Source: Azospira restricta (GTDB lineage Bacteria; Pseudomonadota; Gammaproteobacteria; Burkholderiales; Rhodocyclaceae). Taken from it: 64,000 nucleotides of DNA. A program made the translations under genes and the position numbers. The notes beneath the pieces are model-generated. The model made no database searches, was not told the DNA's origin, and saw only the letters and a program-made list of their open reading frames with translations. The DNA lies in contig NZ_CP064781.1 in the NCBI RefSeq assembly GCF_016858125.1, positions 2,489,501 through 2,553,500 of the forward strand. Reading direction: 5' to 3'. Of this stretch, positions 53,530 to 64,000 are shown one piece after another. Positions within the stretch are counted from its first letter, which is position 1. Each line of letters opens with the position of its first letter.

Positions 53530-54351
53530 TCAGTCGCCGCGCAGCAGCTCGTTGATGCTGGTCTTGGCGCGCGTCTTGGCGTCCACCTTCTTGACGATCA
53601 CCGCGCAGTACAGGCTGTACGAACCGTCCTTCGACGGCAGGTTGCCGGAGACGACGACCGATCCCGGCGGCACGCGGCCGTACATCACCTCGCCGGTCTC
53701 GCGGTCGTAGATCTTGGTCGACTGGCCGATGTAGACGCCCATCGAGATCACCGAGCCTTCGCCGATGATGACGCCCTCGACGACTTCCGAGCGGGCGCCG
53801 ATGAAGCAGTTGTCCTCGATGATCGTCGGGCCGGCCTGCAGCGGTTCGAGCACGCCGCCGATGCCGACGCCGCCGGAGAGGTGCACGTTCTTGCCGATCT
53901 GCGCGCAGGAGCCGACGGTGGCCCAGGTGTCGACCATCGTGCCTTCGTCGACGTAGGCGCCGATGTTCACGTAGGACGGCATCAGCACGACGTTCTTCGC
54001 GAGGTAGGAGCCGCGGCGCGCGGTGGCCGGCGGCACGACGCGGAAGCCGCCGCGGGCGAAGTCTTCCTGCGTGTAGTTGGCGAACTTGGTCGGCACCTTG
54101 TCGTAGAAGCGCATCGGGCCGCCGTCCAGCAGCTTGTTGTCCTCGAGGCGGAACGACAGCAGCACGGCCTTCTTGATCCACTGGTGGGTGACCCAGTCGC
54201 CGTCGATCTTCTCGGCGACGCGCAGGCGGCCGGCGTCGAGTTCGCCGAGCACGGCGGCGACGGCTTCGCCGACCTTGGCCGGGGCGGTGCCGGGTTGCAG
54301 GTTGGCCCGGTTTTCCCAGGCCTCTTCGATGATCTGCTGGAATTGCTGCAT
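53530..54351 (-). CDS. dapD: 2,3,4,5-tetrahydropyridine-2,6-dicarboxylate N-succinyltransferase DapD
   Basis: A 273-residue product. It succinylates tetrahydrodipicolinate in the succinylase branch of lysine synthesis. The C-terminal two thirds is a left-handed beta-helix of hexapeptide repeats (for example [43 protein letters not shown]), and the [13 protein letters not shown] loop is characteristic of DapD. The start at 54351 ([12 protein letters not shown]) gives the family's usual length; the longer frame upstream overlaps dapC. dapC ends ten bases before it, so they are co-transcribed. Confidence 0.96.
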   Translation of the reverse strand: MQQFQQIIEEAWENRANLQPGTAPAKVGEAVAAVLGELDAGRLRVAEKIDGDWVTHQWIKKAVLLSFRLEDNKLLDGGPMRFYDKVPTKFANYTQEDFARGGFRVVPPATARRGSYLAKNVVLMPSYVNIGAYVDEGTMVDTWATVGSCAQIGKNVHLSGGVGIGGVLEPLQAGPTIIEDNCFIGARSEVVEGVIIGEGSVISMGVYIGQSTKIYDRETGEVMYGRVPPGSVVVSGNLPSKDGSYSLYCAVIVKKVDAKTRAKTSINELLRGD

Positions 54352-54361
54352 GTCGTTTTTC

Positions 54362-55555
54362 CTAGAGTTTTGAAACGAATTGTCGGATGCGATCGGCTGC
54401 CTCGAGGCATTCGGCGAGCGGCGCGACGAGCGCGATGCGCACGAATCCGGCGCCGGGGTTCGCGCCGTTGGCCTCGCGGGCGAGGAAGCTGCCCGGCAGG
54501 ACGACCACATTATATTCAGCGAGCAGCCGGCGGGCGAACTCGGTGTCGGCGATCGGCGTCTTCGCCCACAGGTAGAAGCTGGCGTCGGGCATGCCGGTCT
54601 TGAGGGCCGAGGCGACGACCGGCGTCACTTTCTCGAATTTCTCGGCATACAGGCGCCGGTTGTCGACGACGTGCGCCTCGTCGTTCCAGGCCGCGACCGA
54701 CGCCGCCTGCACCGCCGGGCTCATCGCCGCGCCGTGGTAGGTGCGGTAGAGCAGGAACTGCTTGAGGATCGCCGCGTCGCCGGCGACGAAGCCGGAGCGC
54801 ATGCCCGGCACGTTCGAGCGTTTCGACAGGCTGGAGAACATCACCAGCCGATCGAAGCCGCGGCCGAGCAGCTTCGCCGCCTGCAGGCCGCCGAGCGGCG
54901 CCTTGCCCTCCTCGAAATAGAGCTCCGAGTAGCACTCGTCGGAGGCGATCACGAAACCGTGCTTGTCCGAGAGCGCGAACAGCTTCTTCCAGTCGTCGAG
55001 GGCCAGCACCTTGCCGGTCGGGTTGCCCGGCGAGCAGACGTACATCAGCTGCACGCGCGACCATTCGGCCTCGCTGAGCGCGTCGAGGTCGAGCGCGAAG
55101 TCGTTCTCCGGCAGCGTGTTGATGAAGCGCGGCGCGGCGCCGGCGAGGTAGGCGGCACCTTCGTAGATCTGGTAGAACGGGTTCGGGCTGACCACCAGCG
55201 GCACATAGCCTCGCGACGGATCGATGACGGTCTGCGCAAACGCGAACAGCGCCTCGCGCGAGCCGTTCACCGGCAGGATCTCGGTATCGGCGTTGACGCC
55301 GTCGAGGCCGTAGCGGCGGCCCATCCAGGCGGCGATCGCCTGGCGCAGGGCGGGCGTACCCTGCGTGGTAGGATAGTTCGCCAGGCCGCCGAGGCCGGCG
55401 GTCAGCGCCTGCTTGATGAATTCCGGCGTCGCGTGCTGCGGCTCGCCGATGGACAGCTTGATTTCGCGGAATTGCGGGTTCGGCGTGACGCCGGCGAAGA
55501 GTTGGCGCAGCTTCTCGAAGGGATAGGGCTGCAGCTGGGCAAGATGGGGATTCAC
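54362..55555 (-). CDS. dapC: Succinyldiaminopimelate transaminase DapC
   Basis: A 397-residue PLP-dependent class I/II aminotransferase from a GTG start. It shows SPGNPTGKV (Asn178), Asp206 in [12 protein letters not shown], the PLP lysine in [11 protein letters not shown] (Lys245) and the C-terminal arginine region FVRIALV. The frame could be extended to 55714, but that would overlap the divergent EamA gene and adds non-conserved sequence; no strong ribosome binding site decides it. It makes the substrate of DapE and lies directly upstream of dapD. Confidence 0.9.
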   Translation of the reverse strand: MNPHLAQLQPYPFEKLRQLFAGVTPNPQFREIKLSIGEPQHATPEFIKQALTAGLGGLANYPTTQGTPALRQAIAAWMGRRYGLDGVNADTEILPVNGSREALFAFAQTVIDPSRGYVPLVVSPNPFYQIYEGAAYLAGAAPRFINTLPENDFALDLDALSEAEWSRVQLMYVCSPGNPTGKVLALDDWKKLFALSDKHGFVIASDECYSELYFEEGKAPLGGLQAAKLLGRGFDRLVMFSSLSKRSNVPGMRSGFVAGDAAILKQFLLYRTYHGAAMSPAVQAASVAAWNDEAHVVDNRRLYAEKFEKVTPVVASALKTGMPDASFYLWAKTPIADTEFARRLLAEYNVVVLPGSFLAREANGANPGAGFVRIALVAPLAECLEAADRIRQFVSKL

Positions 55556-55640
55556 GTGTCGGGGGATGGCGTGCGGTTCGTCGAACGGCAGATTATAAGG
55601 GGCATCGGCGGGTGACGGAAGGAAAGGGGAGGCGGGCCTG

Positions 55641-56531
55641 ATGGCGGAAAAACCTGCGGTCTCGGGCGTCGCTGCCGGCGCCTCGCGCGGACTGGCGGTG
55701 ACCGCGCTGGTCACCGGCGCGCTGGTCTGGGGGCTGATCTGGTATCCCTACCGTGTGCTGCGCGATGCCGGCATCGCCGGCGTGCCCTCGACCACGCTCA
55801 CCTACGCCATCGCCTTCGCGCTGGCGCTGCTGATCTGGCGGCCGTGGCCGACGCGTCCGGCACACCCGTGGCTGATGGTCGGGCTGGCCTTCGCCGCCGG
55901 CGGCTGCAACCTCGGCTACGTGATGGCGACGCTCAGCGGCGAAGTGATGCGCGTGCTGCTGCTGTTCTACCTGGCGCCGCTGTGGACCGTGCTGCTCGCC
56001 TGGACGCTGCTCGGCGAGCGCCTCAACCGCTTCGGTGCCTTTGTCGTCCTGCTGTCGCTGGCTGGCGCCGCGACCATGCTGTGGCGGCCGGACACCGGGC
56101 TGCCGCTGCCGCGCGACCTGGCCGACTGGTACGGACTCGGCGCCGGCTTCTGCTTCGCGCTGTTCAACGTGCTCTCGCGGCGCGCGCGCGACCTGCCGGT
56201 GTCGCAGCGCATCCTGGTCTCCTTCGTCGGCGTCATCGTCCTCGGCGCGGCGCTCGGCGGCGTCGAGCTGCCGCCGCCGGCGGGCGTGCCGTCGTCGGCG
56301 TGGGGGCTGCTGCTGCTGACCGGCGGCCTGCTGCTGGTGATCAACGTCGTCGTGCAGTACGGGCTGGCGCATACGCCGGCCAACCAGGCGATCGTGATCA
56401 TGCTCTCCGAGGTCGGCTTCGCCGCGGTGTCGTCATGGCTGCTCGCCGGCGAACTGCTCGGCCTGCAGGAATGGATCGGCGGCGCGATGATCATCGCCGC
56501 CAGCCTGTTCTCGACGCGGATGGAGCAATAG
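55641..56531 (+). CDS. EamA/DMT-family transporter
   Basis: A 296-residue inner-membrane protein with about ten hydrophobic helices in two EamA halves (first half ends near LLGERLNRFGAFVVLLSLAGA, second near LAGELLGLQEWIGGAMIIAAS). These are the characteristic 'GE.......GA.LI..G' ends of drug/metabolite transporters. AAAGGGGAGG lies just before the ATG. It is divergent from dapC, with the intergenic region holding both starts. The substrate cannot be deduced; metabolite or amino-acid export is common in the family. Confidence 0.9.
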   Translation: MAEKPAVSGVAAGASRGLAVTALVTGALVWGLIWYPYRVLRDAGIAGVPSTTLTYAIAFALALLIWRPWPTRPAHPWLMVGLAFAAGGCNLGYVMATLSGEVMRVLLLFYLAPLWTVLLAWTLLGERLNRFGAFVVLLSLAGAATMLWRPDTGLPLPRDLADWYGLGAGFCFALFNVLSRRARDLPVSQRILVSFVGVIVLGAALGGVELPPPAGVPSSAWGLLLLTGGLLLVINVVVQYGLAHTPANQAIVIMLSEVGFAAVSSWLLAGELLGLQEWIGGAMIIAASLFSTRMEQ

Positions 56532-56540
56532 GGCCACGCC

Positions 56541-57239
56541 CTAATCGGCGAGCTCGATCTGCCCGCTGACGTTCACCGTCACCTGCGATTCGCCGGCTTC
56601 GACCGGCATCGGCGCCGCCTCCATCGCCGCCATCGGCGCCGCGCGCATGATCGGCAGCGGCGGCCGGTGGCCCTGGCTGCCGAGCGACAGGTGCTTGATC
56701 CGGTACGGCTTGCCGAGCGCGTCGGCAGCGAGCTTGGCGCGCTCGCGGAAGGCGGCGATGGCGTCGAGCAATGCCTCGTCCTCGGCCTTCTTGCGCGTTT
56801 CCGGTGACGGCATCAGGATGATGCCGGCGACGCCCAGCGTCGCTTGCAGCTTGCCGAGCAGCTCCGACAGCGCCGCGGTGTCGCCCGATTCGAGCGCGAC
56901 CTCCGAGCGCATCCGCCAGCCCTCGATCCTGCCGCCGCCCTTGCTGTAGACCGGATAGGTGTGCGTGCCGGCGGTCTTCGCCCTGACGCGCGGATGGCTT
57001 TTGGCGGCGGCCAGCGCGTCGGCGATCAGCGCGTTGACGCGCTTCGCCGCGTCGCCGGCGCTCGCGCTGGTCGCCTCGGCGAACAGCGTCGCGCGGGCGA
57101 GGTCGTTGGCGGCGGGGCGGCTGGCATCGGCGGCGAGGTCGATGGTGGTCGCGGCGATGGCGCCGCTGGCGCTGGCGGCGATGACGAGTGCGGCGATGAC
57201 GAGTGCGGCGATGCCGCGGCGCATTCCGAAGTGGGGCAT
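56541..57239 (-). CDS. SIMPL-domain (DUF541) periplasmic protein
   Basis: A 232-residue product with a cleavable signal peptide (cleavage after AIA, about residue 29). The SIMPL domain has ANDLARATLFAEA and ALIADALAAAKSHP, the TYPVYSKGGGRIEGWRMRSEVALES strand pair, and a C-terminal Met/Pro-rich stretch before the last strand VTVNVSGQIEL. Members are periplasmic or outer-membrane associated, sometimes linked to oxidative stress; the biochemical role is not established. The signal peptide contains a short repeated ALVIAALVIAA stretch encoded by direct DNA repeats (57179-57215). It converges with the EamA gene ten bases away. Confidence 0.85.
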   Translation of the reverse strand: MPHFGMRRGIAALVIAALVIAASASGAIAATTIDLAADASRPAANDLARATLFAEATSASAGDAAKRVNALIADALAAAKSHPRVRAKTAGTHTYPVYSKGGGRIEGWRMRSEVALESGDTAALSELLGKLQATLGVAGIILMPSPETRKKAEDEALLDAIAAFRERAKLAADALGKPYRIKHLSLGSQGHRPPLPIMRAAPMAAMEAAPMPVEAGESQVTVNVSGQIELAD

Positions 57240-57372
57240 GATGCTCTCCTTGTCTTCTCGCTCGACGGCGAGTACGTTGATTTCTATCGACTACTCGGCG
57301 GGTGAAAACGCAATGTCATGATAGGCGCGGAGCCCGCTTGCGACAATCGTTGCCGGCACGCTGCACTGCGTG

Positions 57373-57402
57373 TAGTCATCGCCGAAAAAGTGTGTGTAGA
57401 AT
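57373..57402 (+). promoter_or_regulatory. bcp: Candidate promoter for bcp-slyD
   Basis: TAGTCA (57373-57378, four of six of the -35 consensus), an 18-base spacer and TAGAAT (57397-57402, five of six of the -10 consensus) lie about 45 bases before the bcp start. Weak but reasonably placed. Confidence 0.35.
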
Positions 57403-57445
57403 CCGGCCAACCCTGCGGTTCTGGGAACGTCTTTTAGGAGGCGAC

Positions 57446-57913
57446 ATGCTGAAGACGGGACAGGCAGCACCCACGTTCGTATTGCCCGATGCCGACATGG
57501 AAGAGGTTGACCTGTCGCGCTACGTCGGCAAGCACCATCTGGTTCTCTTCTTCTACCCAAAGGATGGCACGCCGCAATGCACGCTGGAGGCGACCGACTT
57601 CTCCGACCACGAGGAGGAGTTCCAGCGCCTCGGCTGCATGATCATGGGCATCAGCCGCGACGATTGCCTCCGCCACGCGGAGTTTCGCGACCAGCACGGG
57701 ATTTCGGTTCGCCTGCTCTCCGACACCGAGGGCGAGGTCTGCAAGCAGTATGGTGTCTGGCAGGTGAAGGAAGTGGACGGCGTGCAGCGGCACTGCATCC
57801 TGCGCTCGACCTTCATCATCGACAAACACGGCGTGCTCCGCCACGTGCTGTACGGAGTCAACGCCAAGGGCCACGCGATGGAAGTGCTGCGCGCGGTAAA
57901 GGATCTGCATTGA
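57446..57913 (+). CDS. bcp: Peroxiredoxin, BCP/PrxQ type
   Basis: A 155-residue thioredoxin-fold peroxidase that reduces hydrogen peroxide and organic peroxides in the cytoplasm. It has the active-site context FFYPKDGTPQCTLEA with peroxidatic Cys45; the usual GCT is QCT here. Cys64 and Cys76 lie further along, and either could resolve. The ATG at 57446 follows AGGAG (57436-57440) and starts the conserved LKTGQAAPTFVLPD. Longer upstream frames are rejected. Its stop codon overlaps the slyD start by one base (TGATG). Confidence 0.92.
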   Translation: MLKTGQAAPTFVLPDADMEEVDLSRYVGKHHLVLFFYPKDGTPQCTLEATDFSDHEEEFQRLGCMIMGISRDDCLRHAEFRDQHGISVRLLSDTEGEVCKQYGVWQVKEVDGVQRHCILRSTFIIDKHGVLRHVLYGVNAKGHAMEVLRAVKDLH

Positions 57914-58413
57914 TGAACACTGAAGTGATCAAGAACACGGTCGTCACGCTCGACTACAACGTCACCGATTCCGACGGCGAGCTGGTCGATGCCGGCAAGG
58001 AGCCGCTGGTCTATCTGCACGGCGGCTACGACGACATCTTCCCGAAGATCGAGGAGGCCGTGCAGGGCAAGAAGGTCGGCGAGACGATCAAGGTCAAGCT
58101 GCAGCCCGAGGAGGCCTTCGGCGACTACGACGAGGAGCTGATCCAGATCGAGCCGCGCACCTCGTTCCCGAAGGAACTGCAGGTCGGCATGCAGTTCGAG
58201 GGCGCGCCGGAAGGCTCGGACGACGAGGAGTTCATCATCTACCGCGTCACCGACATCGCCGACGACAAGGTCGTGCTCGACGGCAACCATCCGCTCGCCG
58301 GCATGTCGCTGATCTTCACCTGCACCGTCACCGCGGTGCGTCCGGCCAGCGCCGACGAACTGGCGCACGGCCACGTGCACAGCGACGACGGCGACGAGGA
58401 GCATTGCCACTGA
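57913..58413 (+). CDS. slyD: FKBP-type peptidyl-prolyl isomerase SlyD
   Basis: A 166-residue foldase. Two FKBP segments (VTLDYNVTDSDGELVD and the later VVLDGNHPLAGMSLIFT) flank the insert-in-flap chaperone domain (EEAFGDYDEELIQIEPRTSF). The tail HGHVHSDDGDEEHCH is rich in His, Asp and Cys, as in SlyD proteins that bind nickel. The start is the ATG overlapping the bcp stop; the frame to the left belongs to an antisense-like extension through bcp. SlyD assists protein folding and metal delivery to hydrogenase. Confidence 0.92.
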   Translation: MNTEVIKNTVVTLDYNVTDSDGELVDAGKEPLVYLHGGYDDIFPKIEEAVQGKKVGETIKVKLQPEEAFGDYDEELIQIEPRTSFPKELQVGMQFEGAPEGSDDEEFIIYRVTDIADDKVVLDGNHPLAGMSLIFTCTVTAVRPASADELAHGHVHSDDGDEEHCH

Positions 58414-58427
58414 GCGGTCCCGCTCGC

Positions 58428-58459
58428 CCGCAGCGGGGCGCGCCGCGCCCCGGCTGCGG
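58428..58459. terminator. GC-rich hairpin between convergent genes
   Basis: CCGCAGCGGGGCG and CGCCCCGGCTGCGG can pair with a single bulge in the 80-base gap between slyD (+) and the binding-protein gene (-). No T-run follows on either strand, so it may act with Rho or merely be a stable bidirectional stop. Confidence 0.4.
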
Positions 58460-58494
58460 TCCGATCGTGGGCGGCATCCGCCGCCCCGCTGCGC

Positions 58495-59634
58495 TCAGCG
58501 CAGCAGCTTCCCTTCCTTGTTCAGGATCGTGATGTCGACGTAGTCGGTGCCGACGCGGTTGCTCGCCGAGTAGCTGACGTACTGTCCGCCGACGTCGTAG
58601 TCGCGGATCTGCTCGAGCGCGTCGCGCAGCTTCTTGCGCGTCGGGTTCGGGCCGGCGCGGCGCAGCCCCTCGCCGAGGATCTTGGCGCCGAGGTAGCCCT
58701 CGACCAGCGTGTGGTTCAGCGTCACGTCCTGCGGCCTGAACTTCGCGAAGTTCTCCTGGATCTCGCGGATCAGCGGGACCGAGCGGCCGCTCGGGTCGGG
58801 CACCACCTGCGTGATCGCCAGCCCCTTCGCCACCTCCTTGCCGATCTTCTCGGCCACCTGCGGTCCGTCGGTGACCGACAGCGCGACGAATTGCGCGAGG
58901 TTGCCGGCGGCGCGCGATTGCCTGACGAACTCGGCGCTGGCGGCGGTGTTGGAGACCATGATCACCGCCTGCGGGCCGGCGGCGACGATTGCCTTCACTG
59001 CCGCCGCGACCTCGGTCGTGTTTTTCTCGTAGCCGGCCTTCGCCACCAGTTCGCCGTTCGCCTTCCGGATCGACGCCTCGGCGCTGGCCAGCCCGTCGAG
59101 CCCGAACGGGTCGTTCTGGTAGAAGACCGCGAAGCGCCTGTAGCCGATCGTCTCGTACTGCTGCACGATCTTGTCGATCTCGGCGGCGTAGCTGGCGCGG
59201 GTGGCGAACAGCCAGGGATTGCCGCTCTTGACCACGGTCGAGGCGCCGGTGCGCACGGTGACGAGCGGGATGCCGGCCTCGTCGAGCACCTTCTCCTTGA
59301 GGATGGCCTCGACGTTGCCGGTGCCGACGATGCCGAACAGCGCCAGCGGCTGCCCCTCGCGCAGCAGTTCGCGCACCTGCTTCACCGTCTCCGTCGCCTT
59401 GTAGCCGTCGTCGCGGCTCTGCAGCTTCAGCTTGTTGCCGTGGATGCCGCCGGCGGCGTTGACCGCGTCGAAGTAGAGCTGGGCGCCGGCGCGCAGATGC
59501 GTTCCGGTCGGCGTCAGCGGGCCGCTGAACGGCGCCACCTGGGCGATCGTCAACTCGGCGGCGAGCGCCGGCAGGCTCGTCAGCAGGCAGGCAGCCAGCA
59601 GGCGACGCAGCTCACGGTGAACGGAATGCCGCAT
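58495..59634 (-). CDS. ABC transporter substrate-binding protein, branched-chain amino acid type
   Basis: A 379-residue periplasmic binding protein (LivK-like type I fold) with a signal peptide cleaved after ALAA (about residue 26). Features: IAQVAPFSGPLTPTGTHLRAGAQLYFDAVNAAGGIHG, a typical first beta-alpha unit, then LFGIVGTGNVEA, PLVTVRTGAS and the C-terminal RDALEQI region. An excellent AGGAGGAG lies before the ATG. No permease or ATPase gene is adjacent, so it is an orphan whose ligand cannot be assigned; such proteins bind amino acids, amides or aromatic acids. Confidence 0.9.
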   Translation of the reverse strand: MRHSVHRELRRLLAACLLTSLPALAAELTIAQVAPFSGPLTPTGTHLRAGAQLYFDAVNAAGGIHGNKLKLQSRDDGYKATETVKQVRELLREGQPLALFGIVGTGNVEAILKEKVLDEAGIPLVTVRTGASTVVKSGNPWLFATRASYAAEIDKIVQQYETIGYRRFAVFYQNDPFGLDGLASAEASIRKANGELVAKAGYEKNTTEVAAAVKAIVAAGPQAVIMVSNTAASAEFVRQSRAAGNLAQFVALSVTDGPQVAEKIGKEVAKGLAITQVVPDPSGRSVPLIREIQENFAKFRPQDVTLNHTLVEGYLGAKILGEGLRRAGPNPTRKKLRDALEQIRDYDVGGQYVSYSASNRVGTDYVDITILNKEGKLLR

Positions 59635-59733
59635 GGTCTGTCTCCTCCTCGATTATCGGTATGGAGGAGGGAATCTAGGAGGCGCTTCGGGAGGCGTCCA
59701 TCCGTAGTTTCCACAGGTGGGCGGCGGCCGGCC

Positions 59734-60653
59734 TCAGGGAGCGCGGCGCGGCCAGGGCTGCGCCTCGAAGCGGAACAGCGCCGGCGAGTCGCGGTCGATG
59801 TAGCCCTTGACCCAGCCCAGGTGCGGGTAGCCGAAGGTCTCGACGCGGGTGAAGTTGGCCAGCCGCCGGCCGCTCGCCGGGTCGCGCAGCGGCTGGTCGA
59901 TGCGCTGCCAGTGCGTGTCGCCGTGCACCAGCACGACCTGGCCGGAAAAGTTCATCGTCTCCTCGCGCAGCGCGGCGAGCAGCTCGCGGTAGCCGCCCGG
60001 GGCGACGCCGGCGGCGAAGTAGCGGAAGTCCGGGTTGGCCTGCATGACGACGACGACTCCGGCGAGCGCCTCGCGGCGGGCGAGCGTGAAGCCTTCGCGC
60101 AGCCAGGCGAGCACCTGCGGCATGCGCGCGAGCGCCTCGTCGCTGGCTTCGCCGGTCAGGCGGTAGTTGTTGTTGCCGCCGGGAACGTTGAGGCTGACGA
60201 AGAGCACCGGGCCGAGCCGCCAGCGCTGGTGTTCGCGGTAGTCGCCGGGCTGGCGCTCGAGCGCGAGACGCCGCCGGCCGAGCGATTCGTCGCCGGCGAA
60301 GAACAGTTCGCGCAACTTCGCCAGCCGCTCGGCGGGCACGAAGCTGCCGGCCGAAACGCGGCCGCAGTCGGTCCATTCGTTGTCGCCGGGAACGTAGACG
60401 AAAGGCGCCGGCGAAGCGTCGAAGAGCTGGCGGCGATCCTCGAACAGCGCGTCGCTGCAGGCATCCTTGCTGTGCTTGAAGTCGCCGGCGTGGACGATGA
60501 AGTCGACGTGCTCGGCGGCGACCGCGTCGATCATCGCCGGCAGCTCCTGCCGCTCGTAGTCGCTGTACGGCGTGTCGCCGATCAGCGCGAAGCGCCAGGT
60601 CTCGGCGTGCGCCGCCGCCGCGGCGAGGGCGAGGAAGAGGACGGCGAGGCGCT

Positions 60654-60657
<4 letters not shown>
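59734..60657 (-). CDS. Secreted calcineurin-like metallophosphoesterase
   Basis: A 307-residue product with a signal peptide (about 1-18, cleavage after AHA). The metal-binding motifs of calcineurin-type phosphoesterases appear in order: GDTPYSD (27-33), GDF/H (58-61), GDNEWTD (91-97), a later MQANPDF and [10 protein letters not shown]. It would act in the periplasm on an unknown phosphoester. Its ATG overlaps the stop codon of mutS by four bases (60654-60657), so it is expressed from the mutS transcript. Confidence 0.88.
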
Positions 60658-63230
<2,573 letters not shown>

Positions 63231-63620
63231 GTTGATTTTTATCTGCGGGAGGCTGTCGGCTTCGTCGTAAATTCAAGCGCTTGGCTGCTCATCGGCCAAG
63301 TTGTTTTGCCCGGCCTGCCGCGATGAGCCGGCTTTCGCGGCGCCGGGAAGCGGGCATTATCCGTGATCTGGCGTGGCGACTAAAGGGAATGTGCAAGACG
63401 GGTCCGACGGAAAAGTGCCGGCATCGGCATCAGAAAATACTCAACTAGGAATGGAGGTACATGGGTGCGGGATTGGCGCCCACCATCCCTTCAGGTTTCA
63501 TCCACATGGATTCAGTCGCCGCCGGCGACACGTCATAGGTGTTCAGGTCTGAAGTGAGAATCGCACAGGGCGATCGGCAAGCCATTCGCTATTTGCAAAC
63601 AGCGAAGGGTCCCTGCGCGT
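63231..63620. other. Intergenic region upstream of mutS
   Basis: No gene is supported in these 390 bases. It should contain the mutS promoter (minus strand) and the 3' region of the PQQ dehydrogenase-like gene, but no clear promoter boxes or terminator hairpin could be picked out by eye. Confidence 0.4.
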
Positions 63621-64000
63621 TCAGCTCCCGACGTACCGAATCCGGTAGATCGCCCCCGCATGGTCGTCCGACACCAAGAGCGACCCGTCCGGCAGCACCA
63701 GCACGTCGGCCGGGCGGCCCCAGACGAAGTCGTCGTCGAGCCAGCCGCTGGCGAACGGTTCGTAGCGCACCGCGCGATTGCCCTCCAGCGTGACGACGCT
63801 GACACGGTAGCCGATCTTCTTGCCGCGGTTCCATGAGCCGTGCTCGGCGATGAACACCTGATTGCGGTATTGCGCAGGGAACTGGCGGCCGTTGTAGAAG
63901 CGCATGCCGAGCGCGGCGACGTGCGGGCCGAGGTTCTGCGCCGGCGGCACGAATTCGGCGCAGCGGCGCCTCCAGCCGAACTCGGGGTCGGCGATGTCGC
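63621..64000 (-). CDS. PQQ-dependent sugar (sorbosone/glucose-type) dehydrogenase, C-terminal part
   Basis: This is the 3' end of a gene that starts beyond the right edge (about 126 codons visible). It shows DPEFGWRRRCAEF, PAQNLGPHVAALGMRFYNG, FIAEHGSWNRGKKIGYRVS and RPADVLVLPDGSLLVSDDHAGAIYRIRY. These are the late beta-propeller blades and signature of soluble-glucose/L-sorbosone dehydrogenase-like quinoproteins, which oxidise sugars or aldoses in the periplasm. The start and signal peptide are not visible. Confidence 0.88.
   Translation of the reverse strand, partial: DIADPEFGWRRRCAEFVPPAQNLGPHVAALGMRFYNGRQFPAQYRNQVFIAEHGSWNRGKKIGYRVSVVTLEGNRAVRYEPFASGWLDDDFVWGRPADVLVLPDGSLLVSDDHAGAIYRIRYVGS

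Overview
The window looks like a GC-rich betaproteobacterial chromosome, most likely Rhodocyclales. That assignment is inferred from the core genes on the right: a co-directional dapC-dapD-pilU-dapE-prmB block, cheY-cheZ, mutS, and a bcp-slyD pair. No rRNA gene and no complete tRNA gene is visible.

Left half (about 1-44,540): one accessory locus built around a single uninterrupted 33.8-kb gene for an 11,276-residue protein with an N-terminal LEPR-XLL motif. In order, the protein carries pre-peptidase-like domains, a beta-solenoid with almost perfect 690-bp tandem DNA repeats, 23 CARDB-like repeats, a TIG-like and propeller region, nine putative-Ig (cadherin-like) repeats, a dockerin-like segment, an alpha/beta-hydrolase GHSRG motif, a zinc-metalloprotease HEIGHALGLQH motif, a second cadherin/VCBS-like block, and a short C-terminal Asp-Trp motif. 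Before it lies a HlyD-type adaptor. After it come a small putative exported protein, a duplicated fragment of the giant gene, and a tight four-gene run: TolC-like channel, GAF-HlyD fusion, PqqD/M50-protease/HlyD fusion (split by a frameshift in a run of seven G), and a short SecA-like ATPase. No type I ABC ATPase is present. The best reading, not a demonstrated one, is a dedicated export machine for the giant surface protein with SecA-like and M50 components in place of the usual ABC exporter.

Middle (44,540-48,570): an AT-richer segment with one gene for a 1,033-residue protein that joins a nitrilase-type amidohydrolase with an intact Glu-Lys-Cys triad, a STAND-type P-loop NTPase and TPR-like repeats. 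This architecture is typical of bacterial immune sensors with a C-terminal sensor and N-terminal effector. The segment ends at a 3' fragment of a tRNA-His gene followed by a strong terminator, which looks like the right attachment scar of an integrated island.

Right (48,570-64,000): ordinary core genes. The minus strand carries a small unknown gene, cheZ, cheY, prmB, dapE, pilU, dapD and dapC (lysine/peptidoglycan precursor synthesis, twitching, chemotaxis). Then follow an EamA transporter (+), a SIMPL-domain protein (-), bcp and slyD (+), a branched-chain amino acid type binding protein (-), a metallophosphoesterase and mutS (-), and the end of a PQQ-dependent sugar dehydrogenase-like gene running off the right edge.
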